From Telmatactis stephensoni (taxonomy: Eukaryota; Cnidaria; Anthozoa; Actiniaria; Isophelliidae): a stretch of 64,000 bases of DNA. The position numbers were made by a program, and so were the translations under genes. How positions within the stretch are numbered: position 1 is the stretch's first letter; each line of letters begins with the position of its first letter. The notes beneath the pieces were generated by a model, which had not been told where the DNA came from, searched no databases, and worked only from the letters and a program-made list of their open reading frames with translations. Location of the stretch: positions 172,001 to 236,000 of the forward strand of contig JALIZF010001796.1 in the NCBI GenBank assembly GCA_029948255.1, in the 5' to 3' direction. Below, piece after piece: positions 46,901 to 58,500 of this stretch.

Positions 46901-47225
46901 CACCGACAACTTTGTCGAACTTTCCAAGCAAAGCTTGCTCGTGTAGGTGCTAATACTCTAGCAAATTCACAAACACAAAAAGCTAGTAGTCTCCATGTGA
47001 TATACAAAGCATCTAACACGCCCTCTCGTTCTTTACACATTATTTATATTTATGACAACCACGAAAACGACAGCAATTTTGCTGCTCTTACCTACACCCA
47101 ACAGGCTGAATTGTATTCAATCCTTCACCTTTCTCTTCCACCATATAACCAACCAGTTCTCTGACGTCTGGTAAAACTCCGAAGTAAAGACCAGTAAAAG
47201 TTTTCTTTTCATCCATCTTAGGCAT
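40942..47225 (-). CDS. C18orf63: C18orf63-like protein (DUF4708 family), 11 exons
   Basis: Exons: 47225-47092, 46784-46706, 46618-46577, 45681-45570, 45424-45383, 45313-45240, 44642-44533, 43620-43539, 43116-43037, 42671-41804, 41154-40942. Every phase closes, giving 611 codons plus stop (human 685 aa). Blocks that line up with human C18orf63, in order: LTQKLAPFWNKTGEYFVQG, CYVLP, a HDIP-x(5)-PFQSYEDLRRHW block, YGYRLP, VFTYP-SSCIHS-NYPHVFPRCD, then IPYICESPLRLTS. This covers the conserved N-terminal globular half. The large exon 10 continues into a disordered Ser/Thr/Gln-rich region with HIPKVQPVFKAP, matching the FVPVFK motif. Function is poorly known. The final exon is least certain: a GTAAAG donor inside it (after DNQ) could lead to another unseen exon. 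Confidence 0.85.
41360..41510 (-). mobile_element. Degenerate tRNA-related SINE in the last C18orf63 intron
   Basis: GAGAATCGAACTACAGACC and a weak A-box complement (CGACTTAGCCACACC) on the plus strand. It is similar in layout to the 20040-20260 element. Confidence 0.4.
41655..41785. mobile_element. MITE with GCTAGCGACGAAAGCACAAG ends
   Basis: The left GCTAGCGACGAAAGCACAAG pairs with the right CTTGTGCTTTTGTCGCTAGT. The family recurs at 52590-52737. The right end lies just downstream of the donor of C18orf63 exon 10. Confidence 0.7.
43172..43336. repeat. Near-perfect palindrome in C18orf63 intron 8
   Basis: Arms 43172-43237 and 43271-43336: ACGGCCGCTTGTGTCTCTGT... against ...ACAGAGACACAAGCGGCCGT, with only a few mismatches. 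The sequence to 43450 (CAGCCAATCCGCGCGTC) is part of the same MITE family as 40605-40845. Confidence 0.85.
44040..44515 (+). mobile_element. Probable LINE 3' untranslated remnant
   Basis: Non-coding, T-rich sequence ends in ACTAAATAAAGAGATATTG followed by a TATTGCATTG tail, the look of a CR1/Rex-type LINE 3' end. No reverse-transcriptase blocks are left. It is in C18orf63 intron 7. Confidence 0.4.
44995..45215. repeat. CAA/CCA-rich low-complexity tract in C18orf63 intron 6
   Basis: Imperfect ACA/CAA/CCA triplets. The translations (poly-Gln/Asn/Thr) are not credible genes, because the tract lies between two well-placed splice sites. Confidence 0.85.
45720..46445. mobile_element. Cluster of nested MITEs in C18orf63 intron 3
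   Basis: Several short inverted-repeat elements lie end to end. At 45720-45864 the ends are GTTTTCGTGTGGGAAC/GTTCCCACTCATACGAAAAC. At 45900-46305 the arms are GGCCTCGCGTAGCC...GCAACGTCTACGGCAAGAAA, inverted at 46227-46272, with a second element at about 46095-46220 inside. At 46315-46440 TTAAGGCC pairs with GGGCCTTA and CGACGCG words. None codes for protein. Confidence 0.6.
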
Positions 47226-47555
47226 TTAAGTTATTGAGTTTATCAACGTATAGTAAAAATGAATTTGTTTTGCTGAAAAAAACTTAGAAGTAAAAACTTC
47301 TTTTGTCTTTGTCTTCCGTTCGAGTAAACGCGCGCGCGCCTACAAGTTTTTTTGGCGCGAAAATTTCCCGCGTTTTCTAGCAGGCCTAAATCTTTTGGGA
47401 ATATAGCACCCGTTAGTATCCGATAGAACAAGAACGCAAACTTGTCGATGCACTTTTTGACTTGCGTTTCGTTTGATCGCTGACTTGGACTTTTGAGCAC
47501 ATTTAAAAACAGACAACGCGCTAAACCGTTTGCGTTTGAGTGCGGTTTTACTCTC

Positions 47556-48048
47556 CACAGGCACCCCAGGCTCGATCTGTTTTCGAGAGGGCGTTTTACG
47601 CGCGATGATTATTAGTTTGGGCTACCTGTGTCATTTGTCAATTTTATTAAGACCATTGGGGAAAAATAAAACTTACGAAAAAATCAATAAATTTCAACAA
47701 ACTGAAACAAAATGTCTCTTATTTTATCTAGATTAGATCTTAAATGAAACTTTTGGGCAGGTTTTTGAGCGCATTTGTGCACGTTTTACAGTGTTTTTTG
47801 AATCACTCTTTTTCGCCGGTTCACTTTGGTACTATACGAAGTAAAGCTTTACTTCGTATAGTACCAAAGTGAACCAGTGAAAAAGAGTGATTCAAAAAAA
47901 CACTGTAAAACGCGCACAAATGCGCTCAAAAGTAAGTTTTGTTTTTCCCCAATGGTCTTAATAAAATTGACAAATGACACAGGTAGCCCAAACTAATAAC
48001 CATCGCGCGTAAAACGCCCTCTCGAAAACAGAGCCTGGGGTGCCTGTG
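47556..48048. repeat. 493-bp near-perfect palindrome upstream of the C18orf63 start
   Basis: The centre is GTAAAGCTTTAC at 47841-47852 with no spacer. The left arm is about 291 bp and the right about 202 bp. The extra bases are one block of about 89 bp (about 47669-47757), present only on the left. Outside that block the arms are nearly identical, from CACAGGCACCCCAGGCTC to its complement. It lies about 330 bp upstream of the C18orf63 ATG, between two tandem genes. Confidence 0.9.
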
Positions 48049-48430
48049 TACTCTCTAGCTGCTCTATGCGTCGGCGACTGTTCTGAGAACAGCTCAAACA
48101 AAAGATTGCACGATTGATTAATAACTGAGGGTTTATTCGACTAAATTGCTAATGTTAGAATAGATCTAGAGATATATCATATAGTAGCTGTATTTTTAAA
48201 AGCATAATCACTGATAAAGGAAGAATATAGTAGAAACTACGTGCGCTGACTTTTCCCTGACCTTGTGGCAACCATGCCCTACCGCTGAGGCAGCAAAATG
48301 TTGGGAAAGGGTAATGCATTTAGACAAAGCAAGCGCAGACATAGTTCCATTTCCATTTCATGTGCAACCACCCAGCAAAACCCCTGGTTACGGCCCTGAA
48401 CTAGATAATAGAAATGACCGGCAAAAATAG

Positions 48431-48541
48431 AGCAGTTTTCGTATGACTGTGAAAACGGCAACGCAGTTTTTATAGACATCACGCACTGACACGGTCACGG
48501 TACGCCGCGATCCGTTTCACACTCATAAGAAATCTGCTCTA
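48431..48541. mobile_element. MITE with GCAGTTTTCGTATGA ends
   Basis: The left AGAGCAGTTTTCGTATGACTG pairs with the right CACTCATAAGAAATCTGCTCT. It is the same family as 45720-45864. Confidence 0.6.
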
Positions 48542-48886
48542 ATAGAAATTCTTGACAATTTAAGAACTTGCTGGTCTAAAATAAGAAATCATGGAAACAA
48601 ACCGGTTAAAACTAATTGTGGGCTAACAAATGACTTTTTTTTTTTTTTTTGCAGTTTTGCAGTTTTGCAAACGACCAGCGCCGGCTCTTTTACTGCGATA
48701 AATCAGGCTCATAATAGATTTAGTCATTACACCATGAATTGTAACACTTACATAAAACTAGCAGTAATCAGTTCATATTTATCTAAGCTTTATGAAATTA
48801 TAACTCTAGTAAAATCAGCTAAAAAGATCCTAAGTAGTAATAGTTATATCGATGCAGAACTACTACAAGAACAGACTAATACAATT

Positions 48887-51800
48887 TTAGAACCTTGGGT
48901 TTGAAGTGTGATGATTTCCATTACCAGATGGATAATGTGATGGAACTTGAAGATGGGCAGGTCGAACTGGTTTGGGGTAACGTGGTTGGACAGGTTGGAA
49001 GGCAGAAAGTCCCGTCTGAGGGTAATTACCACGAATATTCCCTTGCAGACCCTGGAAGTTGACATCGACAGAATACTGGCGCTGCAGATATTGTTGGTAC
49101 CGTGGGTGGGAGGGGTGAGGGAGACCTGGTCCCACTTGACTCCACCAACTTTCCTGTGGTAAAAATGGATCGCTGTAGTGTTGTGGTGGGAGTGTTTGGC
49201 GTTGGATGTTTTGTCTTTGAGATTCATCGGTTAAGGAGGTTGTCTTACTCCATTGCTGTTGAGAGGGAGAAACGCTTCGTCTTGACCAGGGATCCTGATT
49301 ATAAACGAGACAGTGGTGGAAACTATTTAGTGGTTTTAATAACTGTTTATGTATCCAATGTCTTTGAGGCTTTCACAATAATTGGAGGACACTGTACTCT
49401 CTCGCACACACATTACTCTACATTTTAATATTCTATGCACACAACTCACAGCTCACTAGTTCTCTTTTACTGAGGGAGCAAAACCGGAGGACCCGGACAG
49501 AGAACAAGCTAACAAACTTTAGGTAGCTCACTATAGTTCAGCGCGGGCGGGCGCTCAAGATCATGAGCATGTGTGCGCAACACTGGAACTTGCAGAATTT
49601 TCATTTTGTCGATGTCATGTCGCGCGGTCGATCTTTTGGGGCAAAAATCTCCAAAACTAAACGGTAAAATCCTTTCATAATTTGTCAACTTTATTCGAAT
49701 ATAGAGCTACAGTAATTTACGAAATATGGAAAAAAATTGGCACTACAGAATTTTCAGTCAACGATACATCCAAGTTTACTGAGATCGACGAAGAAAGACC
49801 AGAGGAAGATCTCCTAAGCACTTTCATCCTCTCTTGCAAAAAGAAAAAGCATTTAACAAAGTTGTTCGAGATATACTTCCAGCTTCTCTTGCTGAATCAC
49901 TGTGCCCAAAAAGCTCCAGATTGGCTCATCTCTATGGTTTACCTAAAACGCTCAAACCCACTCTTAGTATGAGGCCTATCCTTTCTGCAACCGATAGCTA
50001 CAACTTTAAACTTGCTAAATGGTTAGAAGAGAAACTCAAACCACTGTCAGTTAATGATTATACAATCAACGATGCCTTTGGTTTTGCTGAAGAAATCAGA
50101 AATATCCACATAAAGGAAGATGAAATATTGGCTTCATATGATGTTACATCACTGTTTACCAACGTCCCCCTGAAGGAAACTATTGGTATATTAACCGAAA
50201 AAGCCTTTTTGGATGATTGGTTTAACCGTACATACGATCTTAATCTCCAAAAAGATCAGCTGGCTAGTCTTTTGGAAATTGCTACAACAAACCAACTGCT
50301 CTGTACGAGCAAATAGATGGAGTTACGATGGGGTCTCCGTTAGGCCCTTTAATGGCCAATGCTTTCATGTGTTATCTTGAAGAAAAGCTTGTGTCTGATG
50401 GATTGCTTCCAACTTTCTATCGACGATATGTAGATGACACTCTAGTAATTATGCCAAGCGTCACTACAGCAGAGAATTTCCTGACAACACTAAACTACTT
50501 ACACCCAAGTTTATCCTTTACGATGGAACTTGCGCGTAATGATCGAATTTCGTTTATTGGCTTCTTCGTTCTTCGTTAGATTCCAGCACCCGCTAAAGTA
50601 GCTCCACTACTGGTTGTAATACATGATTTTAAGGCCTCATTCACCAGTAGTTTTCAACGCTAATCCCGCAGGCCGGCCTTATTGCTGGAAAGTGTCAATA
50701 TATAATTGAGACGGGGCCTACGGTTTAACGTCCTTATCCGAGAAGACGTGAAGGTCTAACCATTTGCAGATGTAATTACAAAGGCAGCACCTTCTCCTCA
50801 ATTATTTAAAGACCCTGAGTGTTGGTCCGGCCGGGAATTGAACCCCGACCTCCCGCACGAGAGACCGACGCTCAACCAACTGAGCCAATCGGGCGGCATG
50901 GAGATCTTAAAGAAGGGATCACGTTTAGAAACAGAAGTGTATAGAAAACCTACTAACACTGGTTTACTATTGCATTTCCATAGTCATGTTGACAAGCGAT
51001 ATAAAGAATGTTTGATTAAGACCATGGTCCATCGAGCAAAAGCATTATCATCAACGCCTCAAGGCCTACAACAAGAATGTGACAAGCTGCGTACTATACA
51101 ACCCGTCTTTACAAGCAAGAAATTGGAACAAGTGCTAAAGCCTAACGAAAGAAAACCGTCTATTGTGAGTCAACGCAACGTCGTTTATTATTACAAATGT
51201 GATCTGTGCGAAGCAGATTATGTTGGCTTTACAACTACACATTTGCACCAAAGAGTGGCTGAACACAAAGCTCCAACTTCATCAATTGGAAGACACGCCC
51301 AAGAGCATGGACCTGTGAAAGAAAGTCAATTCAAAGTACTGAAAAAATACAAAGGAAAGTTCGATTGTCTTGTTAATGAGATGCTCTTCATAAAGCATCT
51401 AAAACCTAGTTTAAACAAACAATCAGACTCAATAAGGGCAAAATTTTTTGTTTAATTTTCTACATTGTTATCTCTTATGTATATATATTGTAATTTTCTC
51501 TTTCACTCTTGACTTGATAATGACGTTCAAGGAGCGTCGAAACGTCGTCGTCGTTTTGTAAATAATTTTTATTTCTTAACTATGTACAAAACAATTTTAT
51601 CGCTGAATTTTATAATCAAAATAATTTTTTTTATTTCGTAAAATCGAAATTTTGAAATATTTTAGATTCTGTAGCGCAGAATTTTTTCGTTCTTTGCCAA
51701 ACGAAAGGTAAAGATATGGACTTTGTTTAAAATGAGTTTTAAAATAATTCACCGTGGAAAACGTGCGTTTTTATTCATTTTATTGGAAAAATGACCTTAG

Positions 51801-54800
51801 TTAAAGCTGACGTGACGTTGCTATACGGCAACCTTTCAAGCAATGAGTTTCATATCAAACGGTTCCCCGATTCATGGACTATCATATGGTTAGCTGAAGG
51901 GTGTCAAAATGTTTATCTGTAGCAGCTACTATACGCTTTTTGCTGTTGGTATAAATATCTTTAAAACTATAGTGAGCTACCTTAAGTCACATGTGGTGCC
52001 CCTACCGGGAATCGAACCCGGAACCACAAAGGTGACAGACTGGCGCTCTCACCGCTCAACGACCCTGGCTTCCCTTTGTACTGAAATAGAAGTTTGATGA
52101 TAACCTTTAACCTTAATTTAAACACGATAAAATTTTAAAGCTCTTTAAAAGCTTGTCGGGTTAGACACGAATAAAGAATGATTGATTAGCATACCTTACT
52201 AGTTAAGTCTTCAGTACTCCACGGCTTACTCATCTCAGGTACAACAAGACCCTTTTCTGGGCCATTATCATCACGACTAGAGTATAAAGTAACCAATTAA
52301 TATACTACCGTAGAGTCATATGAATTCATATTACTTACATACCCGGCCTGACTTGCTGCAGCAAATAGTTCAGGTCCTGTAATACCAAGACCAAGTGAAA
52401 ATGCACCTCCATGGTTAGTTCTTTCAAGATTCTCCTCAGATTTACACCACTGCCCAGTCTCCATCTGCCAAAAATAATGTTCGTTATACATTTCATGATA
52501 CAACCTGGGCCCAGTTGCTCGGGTTAACGCTAACCAGGTTTAAGTCGAAGGAATTGACTTAACCCCAGGATAACGCACTTCGAGCCGCACCACTCTACGG
52601 TCACTACGACGAAAGCATCAGCACAAGCACAAGGAATTAAAATTTTCCCTCATTCTTGTGTTTGCATTCATGCTATCTCAATGAAAACAGAGAATAATGC
52701 TGCTTGTTCTTGTGCTTGCGTCGCTAGTGAAAACCAAGTTTTAAAAAATCATCATATTTACCTCATTTGAGTCGCTGACATTTGGATTACTACTCCAAAC
52801 ATCATTAGCAGTAAATCCAATAGACCACTTTAAACCAAGGTCCACTACTGGGGATGCGTTACTAAGCAACAAGTTCTCATTAAGACTACGCGTATCTTCA
52901 TCTTTGTGACCTTCTTTCTCGTTAAACTCTGACAGCGACCAGCAACTATGATAGAGGGTCTCTTGTGATCCACACTTCTCTTTGCGGAACTGTAGGGTTG
53001 GTCCTAATTGAGTTTCGCTCTGTTTCGTGGAGGGCTCGGCATTCTCCCATACACTCCTTAAAGACAAAGCGTGATTTTTATTGGTCGAAATAGCAAGATT
53101 GTTTGAGGTCGACTTGCCGTTGTCTCCAATCCGTCTAGTTTATTATTTTGCACAAAGCATACTCAACTGAAGGTATACATTTTCAAGTCAATGAGCACAT
53201 ATCAGCTCTTTTAGAAGCTGTGCTTCGGCAGTATCACAGATTCTACAACTTAGTTGAAACTCAACAATCTTGCGTGACAAGAAATCGACGTTTTAGCCTG
53301 TTTTACACAAATGACCAGTATTTATGAGGATTTATTTAAGCAATATGAAACGCGCACGTCTCTGCACTGTGATATTTCGTTTATAAGTTTTTACCTTCCA
53401 ATGAAGGCAGTCAAACCACAACAGCTTTCGCAAATTACTGTGGGCCTTGTAGTGTAGTAGGCCAAACAACACACACCGACAACTTCACGACCTACTCTCC
53501 CCGAATAGTGGTGTGGGTTCTTTACCGTCCCTCGAGTGCAAGTCATAAAGCGTGTGGAGACCTCAGGATGAATATTCACAAACGAAGAAAAGTATTGTTG
53601 CCAAAAAAATATGTTTACAACTTTACCCCACGGGCTTACCCCTGCCCTAGCTGCAAATAATAAATATTAACAATATTCTTCAATTTGGCGTCAGTCATCT
53701 GCGGCGCGCGCACATTTCAGCTAAAATTTCATCCAAAAAACAAGAAAATCCAGTCAACTTTTTCGCCTTTTTCCCATCAAAATCATTCCTTTGTGAACAG
53801 AATATGCAGTGTTTTGATGTTAGATAACGTGAACAACAGCAGAACTAAGAAAACTTTGATTTTACGCTGTTTTTGAAAACTAATTTTGCACTAAATTTCC
53901 TTTTTTTCTGCACTAAATTTCCTGTTTTCTGCACTTAAAGATTTCCTTAAAACAGCACTGCTCTTTAGCCAATCAACATCGAGAAATTTATTTCGGGTAT
54001 ATTATCACAAATATTATATAAATTAAAATATATCCGTATTGTCAAACCTTAAACTCTCACTTATGGAGACTTTTGGCTGCTCATCTTGCACATCATCATC
54101 AACAGAACTCACAGTAACTATCACAGGACTGGGACAAGCTTTCTGTTCATCGCTTTGAACAACGCCTTTTTCTTCTTTAATCTCTGCCATGTCTTTATTT
54201 TCACTATGGCCTGGACACTCCTTAGAATCTTTAGAACTTGCTGGCTTATCTTTGGCTTGTAAGTCCTGTCCTTTATTGTTGGACAATTTATCTGCTTTTT
54301 TGTTTGATTTCTTTCCTTTTGAAGACTCCCCTTTGTTGTTGTCTCTTTTTGTGTCTGAATCCTGTTTGTTGGTATTTTTTCCTTTACGAGATTTAGTCTC
54401 TTTCTTTAATTCTTTAGTTTCAGTATTGCTTGCAGAGGATGTTTCAGGTGGTCCGTTAGCTGTACTAACTTGAGTAGCACTACTTAGAGCAATACTCAAG
54501 CTACTGCCTAGTCCGCTATCAGCTGGGGTAACGTGACTTGTGTTGTCAACATTATCATTATTAGCTGCTCTCTGCTTAAGAGGTGTCCCTGATAGAAATT
54601 TTATGACTTCATCTAATTCCTGTTGTGATGCAACTGACAGTCGACTCTGTGAATCTATACAAACAAGATGTTACTGTAGCTGTGTTATAAAATATCAATA
54701 CAATTTCAAAGGCCGTATTTATTCCAATAGCGGCCCTTAAAAACGGTACCTCTAAAGGTGGGTGTTTATTAGAGGGGCGTTTATTAAAAGAGGGGCCATT

Positions 54801-55460
54801 AACCGTATTTCAATAACGAAAATTTCAACTTAACCACAAGTATCAAAAACAGTCGTTTCTTGGCAAGAAATCTTGCATTCTTAGAATATGATGTTACTCA
54901 TTGTTGTATCTGCCATTTGAAGACATAACCCAGTTAAAGGTACGCCTGGGGCCCATTTGGTGTACTAGGGAAGTGGGAGGAGGGGCAGGTTTATTGGAGA
55001 GAGGAGTTTATTAGTTCCTACCATCTCATCTCAAGGACTTTAGTAGATGTTTATTGGAATAAATAAGGTATGTGATAAATGCATTATTATAAATATGTTA
55101 TTAAAAATGTTTCTCTTACCTGAGAGTGTTGGTTTAAGCTTTGGCAAAGGAAATTTTGAATCTGTAGAATACCAATCATCTCGATTTTCTTCAGTCTTTT
55201 TGGTGGCTTCAGCTACAGTTTTTTCTACCTCTCCCATGTTTTGTTGTCGTACTTTACGAGCCCAGTGTTTAGGGCGTGGTGGGGGTAGAGGGGCAAAATT
55301 CTCTATTTCAGTATCATGATCATTACTTGTCTCAGTACTGGAAGTGATCAAGGACATCCGAAAACCTAAATAAATAAATAATTAATTAATTAAATAATTA
55401 AATAGAATGGATGAAAGAAAGGAAAAGAAAAAGAAAATAAAAGAAAGGAAGGAAGGAAGG

Positions 55461-55502
<42 letters not shown>

Positions 55503-58500
55503 AAGAGAGAAAAAAAGGAAGGAAGGAAGGAAGGAAGGAAGGAATGGAGAAATCACATGTGATAAAGTAAAGGGGAGGAACAAAACACTCACCTTCATTT
55601 CTAGGAGAACCATTACTAGTGCCTGCACTAGGAGCAGATGAAGTAGGAGATTCTAGGACAGCAGTGCTGTTACCAGACTGCTTTGTGCCTTGGGTTGACT
55701 TCCTTGAGAAGATCTTAGACGTGGCTTTTGTAAGTGACTTGCGAAATCGGTTTTGCTTGTGTGATGGTGAAGACTCTTGTTTGGGCTGTGTTGAAGGTGA
55801 CTTTGAGGTATTATGTTTCTTGATGTAAATGGTAGGTAAAGGACGCTCTCTAGAATGAAACCTCACACATTAAGAATTACATGAACTCAAGGAGAAGAAG
55901 TAAATATTTAATACTTACTTATCCTCAAGAAAATCCATCAAACTGAATTTGGAAACACATGTAGCATCAACTGTACCAAGAACAGCATTTAAATCCAAAT
56001 CACGAGAAAGACATGAAAACAGAAATTCATCTGGTATAACTGACCTAGAGGAGATAGTGAAAATTGAGGGAGAAAAAATTATAAATGTACAAGACTTCAT
56101 AACCTGTAGAATATAGAAACTTTACTTTTGAAGCCCTATACATTTATGATATTTTATATGAAGCAGCCGTCATGCAAAAGAATGGTTCAAATTGCTTTAG
56201 TGTGACCTTTTTTTTTTCAAGTTTTGTGGTTTTCTTCTGTATACATTTGGGATTTTGCTCCAAAAAGTTCTAGATAATTAATGTCAATGTTTGGCTCCCA
56301 TACTTCATTACATGGCTTAAATCCCATAACAAACAATCTGGATAACAATGTAATAATGATGATGATGATGGTCTTTATTAATCCTTAAAACCAACATCCA
56401 AGGTTACAAGAATGCTTCCCTAAAACTAAAAAAATAAATCTCTAAACTATCTACAAATTAATATCAGCAGTAGTCTTTATATAATAGCTCTGTGGTATAA
56501 TCTATTATACACTAAAATACAAACTGTTTTTACATACCATGTTGACATAATCTCCACATGAATAGATGTACTCTTGACAAACACTCGGGCCTGCCGAGTG
56601 CTGTTTTCTTTGCATGGCTTTATTGTAACCTAAATGACAGTTTAACAATATAGATATATTCAGTGCTTCATTTCTATTATGGACAATATAGAGAATACTT
56701 CATGGAAAGTGCACGTGTTCGGTTTTTATTTACGAGTTGTGAAGTATCATAAAATGAATGAGCTAGGAATGAGCGAGTGAGTTTTGTGATACAAAACAAC
56801 GAGTGAATAAAAACTGTACAAAGCCCTTTTCCATGGTGTTTTCTGTTTATCATTTGCATATCGAGATTTCTATAAATTTTAGTCATTTCTAAATTTACAG
56901 TAAAAATGATTTGCTTTTCAGTGGTCAAGATTTTGATTTCAAAAAGAACAAAAACCCTACAAAACAAAATGTAAATTACAAACAGACGTCAAAACAAAAC
57001 AAAAATGATATTTATTTGTATCTAAAGTGAATTACAGTGCAAAATTATAATTCTTTTCTGTGTAACTTGGACTTTTTTTTCCTCATTGATAGAGGTTTGT
57101 TTACAAAATGAGCAGAGACAATGCAAAGAATTTGAGTTCATTCAAAGTATTCAAAGACAAACTTATGGTCAAATTCACACCTGTTAAACATGCTTGGCAT
57201 TTCAAATGTCCCTCAAAACTTGAAAAAATTACCTTGAACTTGATTTATCAGTGTTTTTCTCCAAGCTTTTGTATAAAAGGGCTCAGTTGGACTAAATTTC
57301 CATTCAGTGACTCCGAATCTGCCGGCCGAGAATCCTCCTTCGCCTTTTGCAGCACAGCATGGTTTTGAAAATCTTTTTTTCCTATAGAGCTCTTCTTCTG
57401 CATGTCATCAATGACTTTTGTGGTAAATAAGCTAATCTACTTGGAATGAATTTTTACTGAATAAAGATCAAAAATTGAACTGCCAAGACTGAAAATCCTT
57501 CGATAAAAAGTGCTGAAAGGAACCAGTTTGAAGAAAAATTTTCATCAGAAATGAAGTCACTTCTGATTGGACATATCGTTCTTCTCATGCGTGAAAAAAG
57601 CAATATGCGGCTTCTGATTGGAGGTATCGTTTTTTCTCAAACATGAAAAAAACGATATACATGCATTCTTCTTGGTGAGAGCAATGAAAGAATGAAAATT
57701 TACTAAATGGAATTTTAGTGAGTAAATCTCGATATGTATATAATAAAATATCAATACAAAATTACAACAATATAGCTGTCTTTATATGACTGTGAAAACA
57801 GCAAGAACTCATCACAGCATGGTTGACATTTTGACATCACAACATTGATATGCATTATGGAATGTTCAGCAGAAAACTGCTCTTCTGTAAAGTATCAATA
57901 CATACCAAGTTAGTCCTTCCAAACAAAAGTTGTACAGCAGTCTTAGTGGATGAAACACAAACTGGTGAGCAGGCTTCATACAGTACTGTGGTCACAAACT
58001 GATCCAGGTTTTCTTTGTTCAGAGGAATGTCATTTTGGGTTGCAACATTGTTCACAAGATCACGGATACATTGCTGTAAAATAGTTGGTGGATAAACAAA
58101 GTAAAACATAAAGACAAAACTTTGGCATGACCCTAGGGGGAGGGGTATTCAATTTATATGCCATATTGGTATGTGCCACTGGATAGGGTATGATTTTTCC
58201 ACTACCAGGTCTGAGGTAGGTATCACTTTTTGTCTTTTTAGTCTGTGATAGGGCACTGTTTGTACAGGGTATGTTAATAACACTACTATCAGTTTACATC
58301 ATCTACTTACCAGTTTGGATTTAAGATTATCTGGGGCTTTACTTGGAGAAGGACAAGTTTCATGCACAACAGAGCCTGTACAAAAATATACATCTTTTAT
58401 AATTCAAACTAGACGCACACGTGCGTTCACTCGTGCCCCGGGAGCCCTCCAGTGACCGGCCCCGTGCGTACTCTTCCCCGAGCCGTTTCACGCATTCTTC

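Larger units (their letters stand above)
47226..48886. other. Intergenic space between two tandem minus-strand genes
   Basis: It holds the 5' flank of C18orf63 (47226 onward, with CGCGCGCGCC at about 47329), the large palindrome at 47556-48048, a MITE at 48431-48541 and a T run at about 48632-48650. No exon seen. Confidence 0.6.
49680..51590 (+). mobile_element. Decayed Penelope-like element with RT and GIY-YIG domains, split by a SINE
   Basis: Broken frames carry, in order: GLPKTLKPTLSMRPILSATD, ASYDVTSLFTNVPL (RT motif A region), MGSPLGPLMANAFMCYLEE, the catalytic YRRYVDDTLV, then SISFxG-type RISFIG. After the insert come LETEVYRKPTNTG and a GIY-YIG endonuclease tail (VYYYKCDLCEADYVGFT, HLHQRVAEHK, LVNEMLFIKHLKPSLN). 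This RT plus GIY-YIG order defines endonuclease-positive Penelope-like elements. Frame breaks at about 49840 and about 50300, plus the SINE, make it inactive. It sits in the last intron of the uncharacterised gene, antisense to it. Confidence 0.88.

Noticed and set aside
48844..49227. 127-aa minus frame over the last exon of the uncharacterised gene
   Set aside because: It is the wrong frame; the phase from upstream exons selects the Pro/Gln-rich frame ending at 48887.
51985..52078. Functional tRNA gene
   Set aside because: Good B box but weak A box, unpaired acceptor stem and a shared SINE flank.
55390..55866. Frame with WLAG repeats as a gene
   Set aside because: Only its first part is the real exon 55861-55593; the rest reads through a GTGAGT donor into AAGG/CCAG simple repeats.
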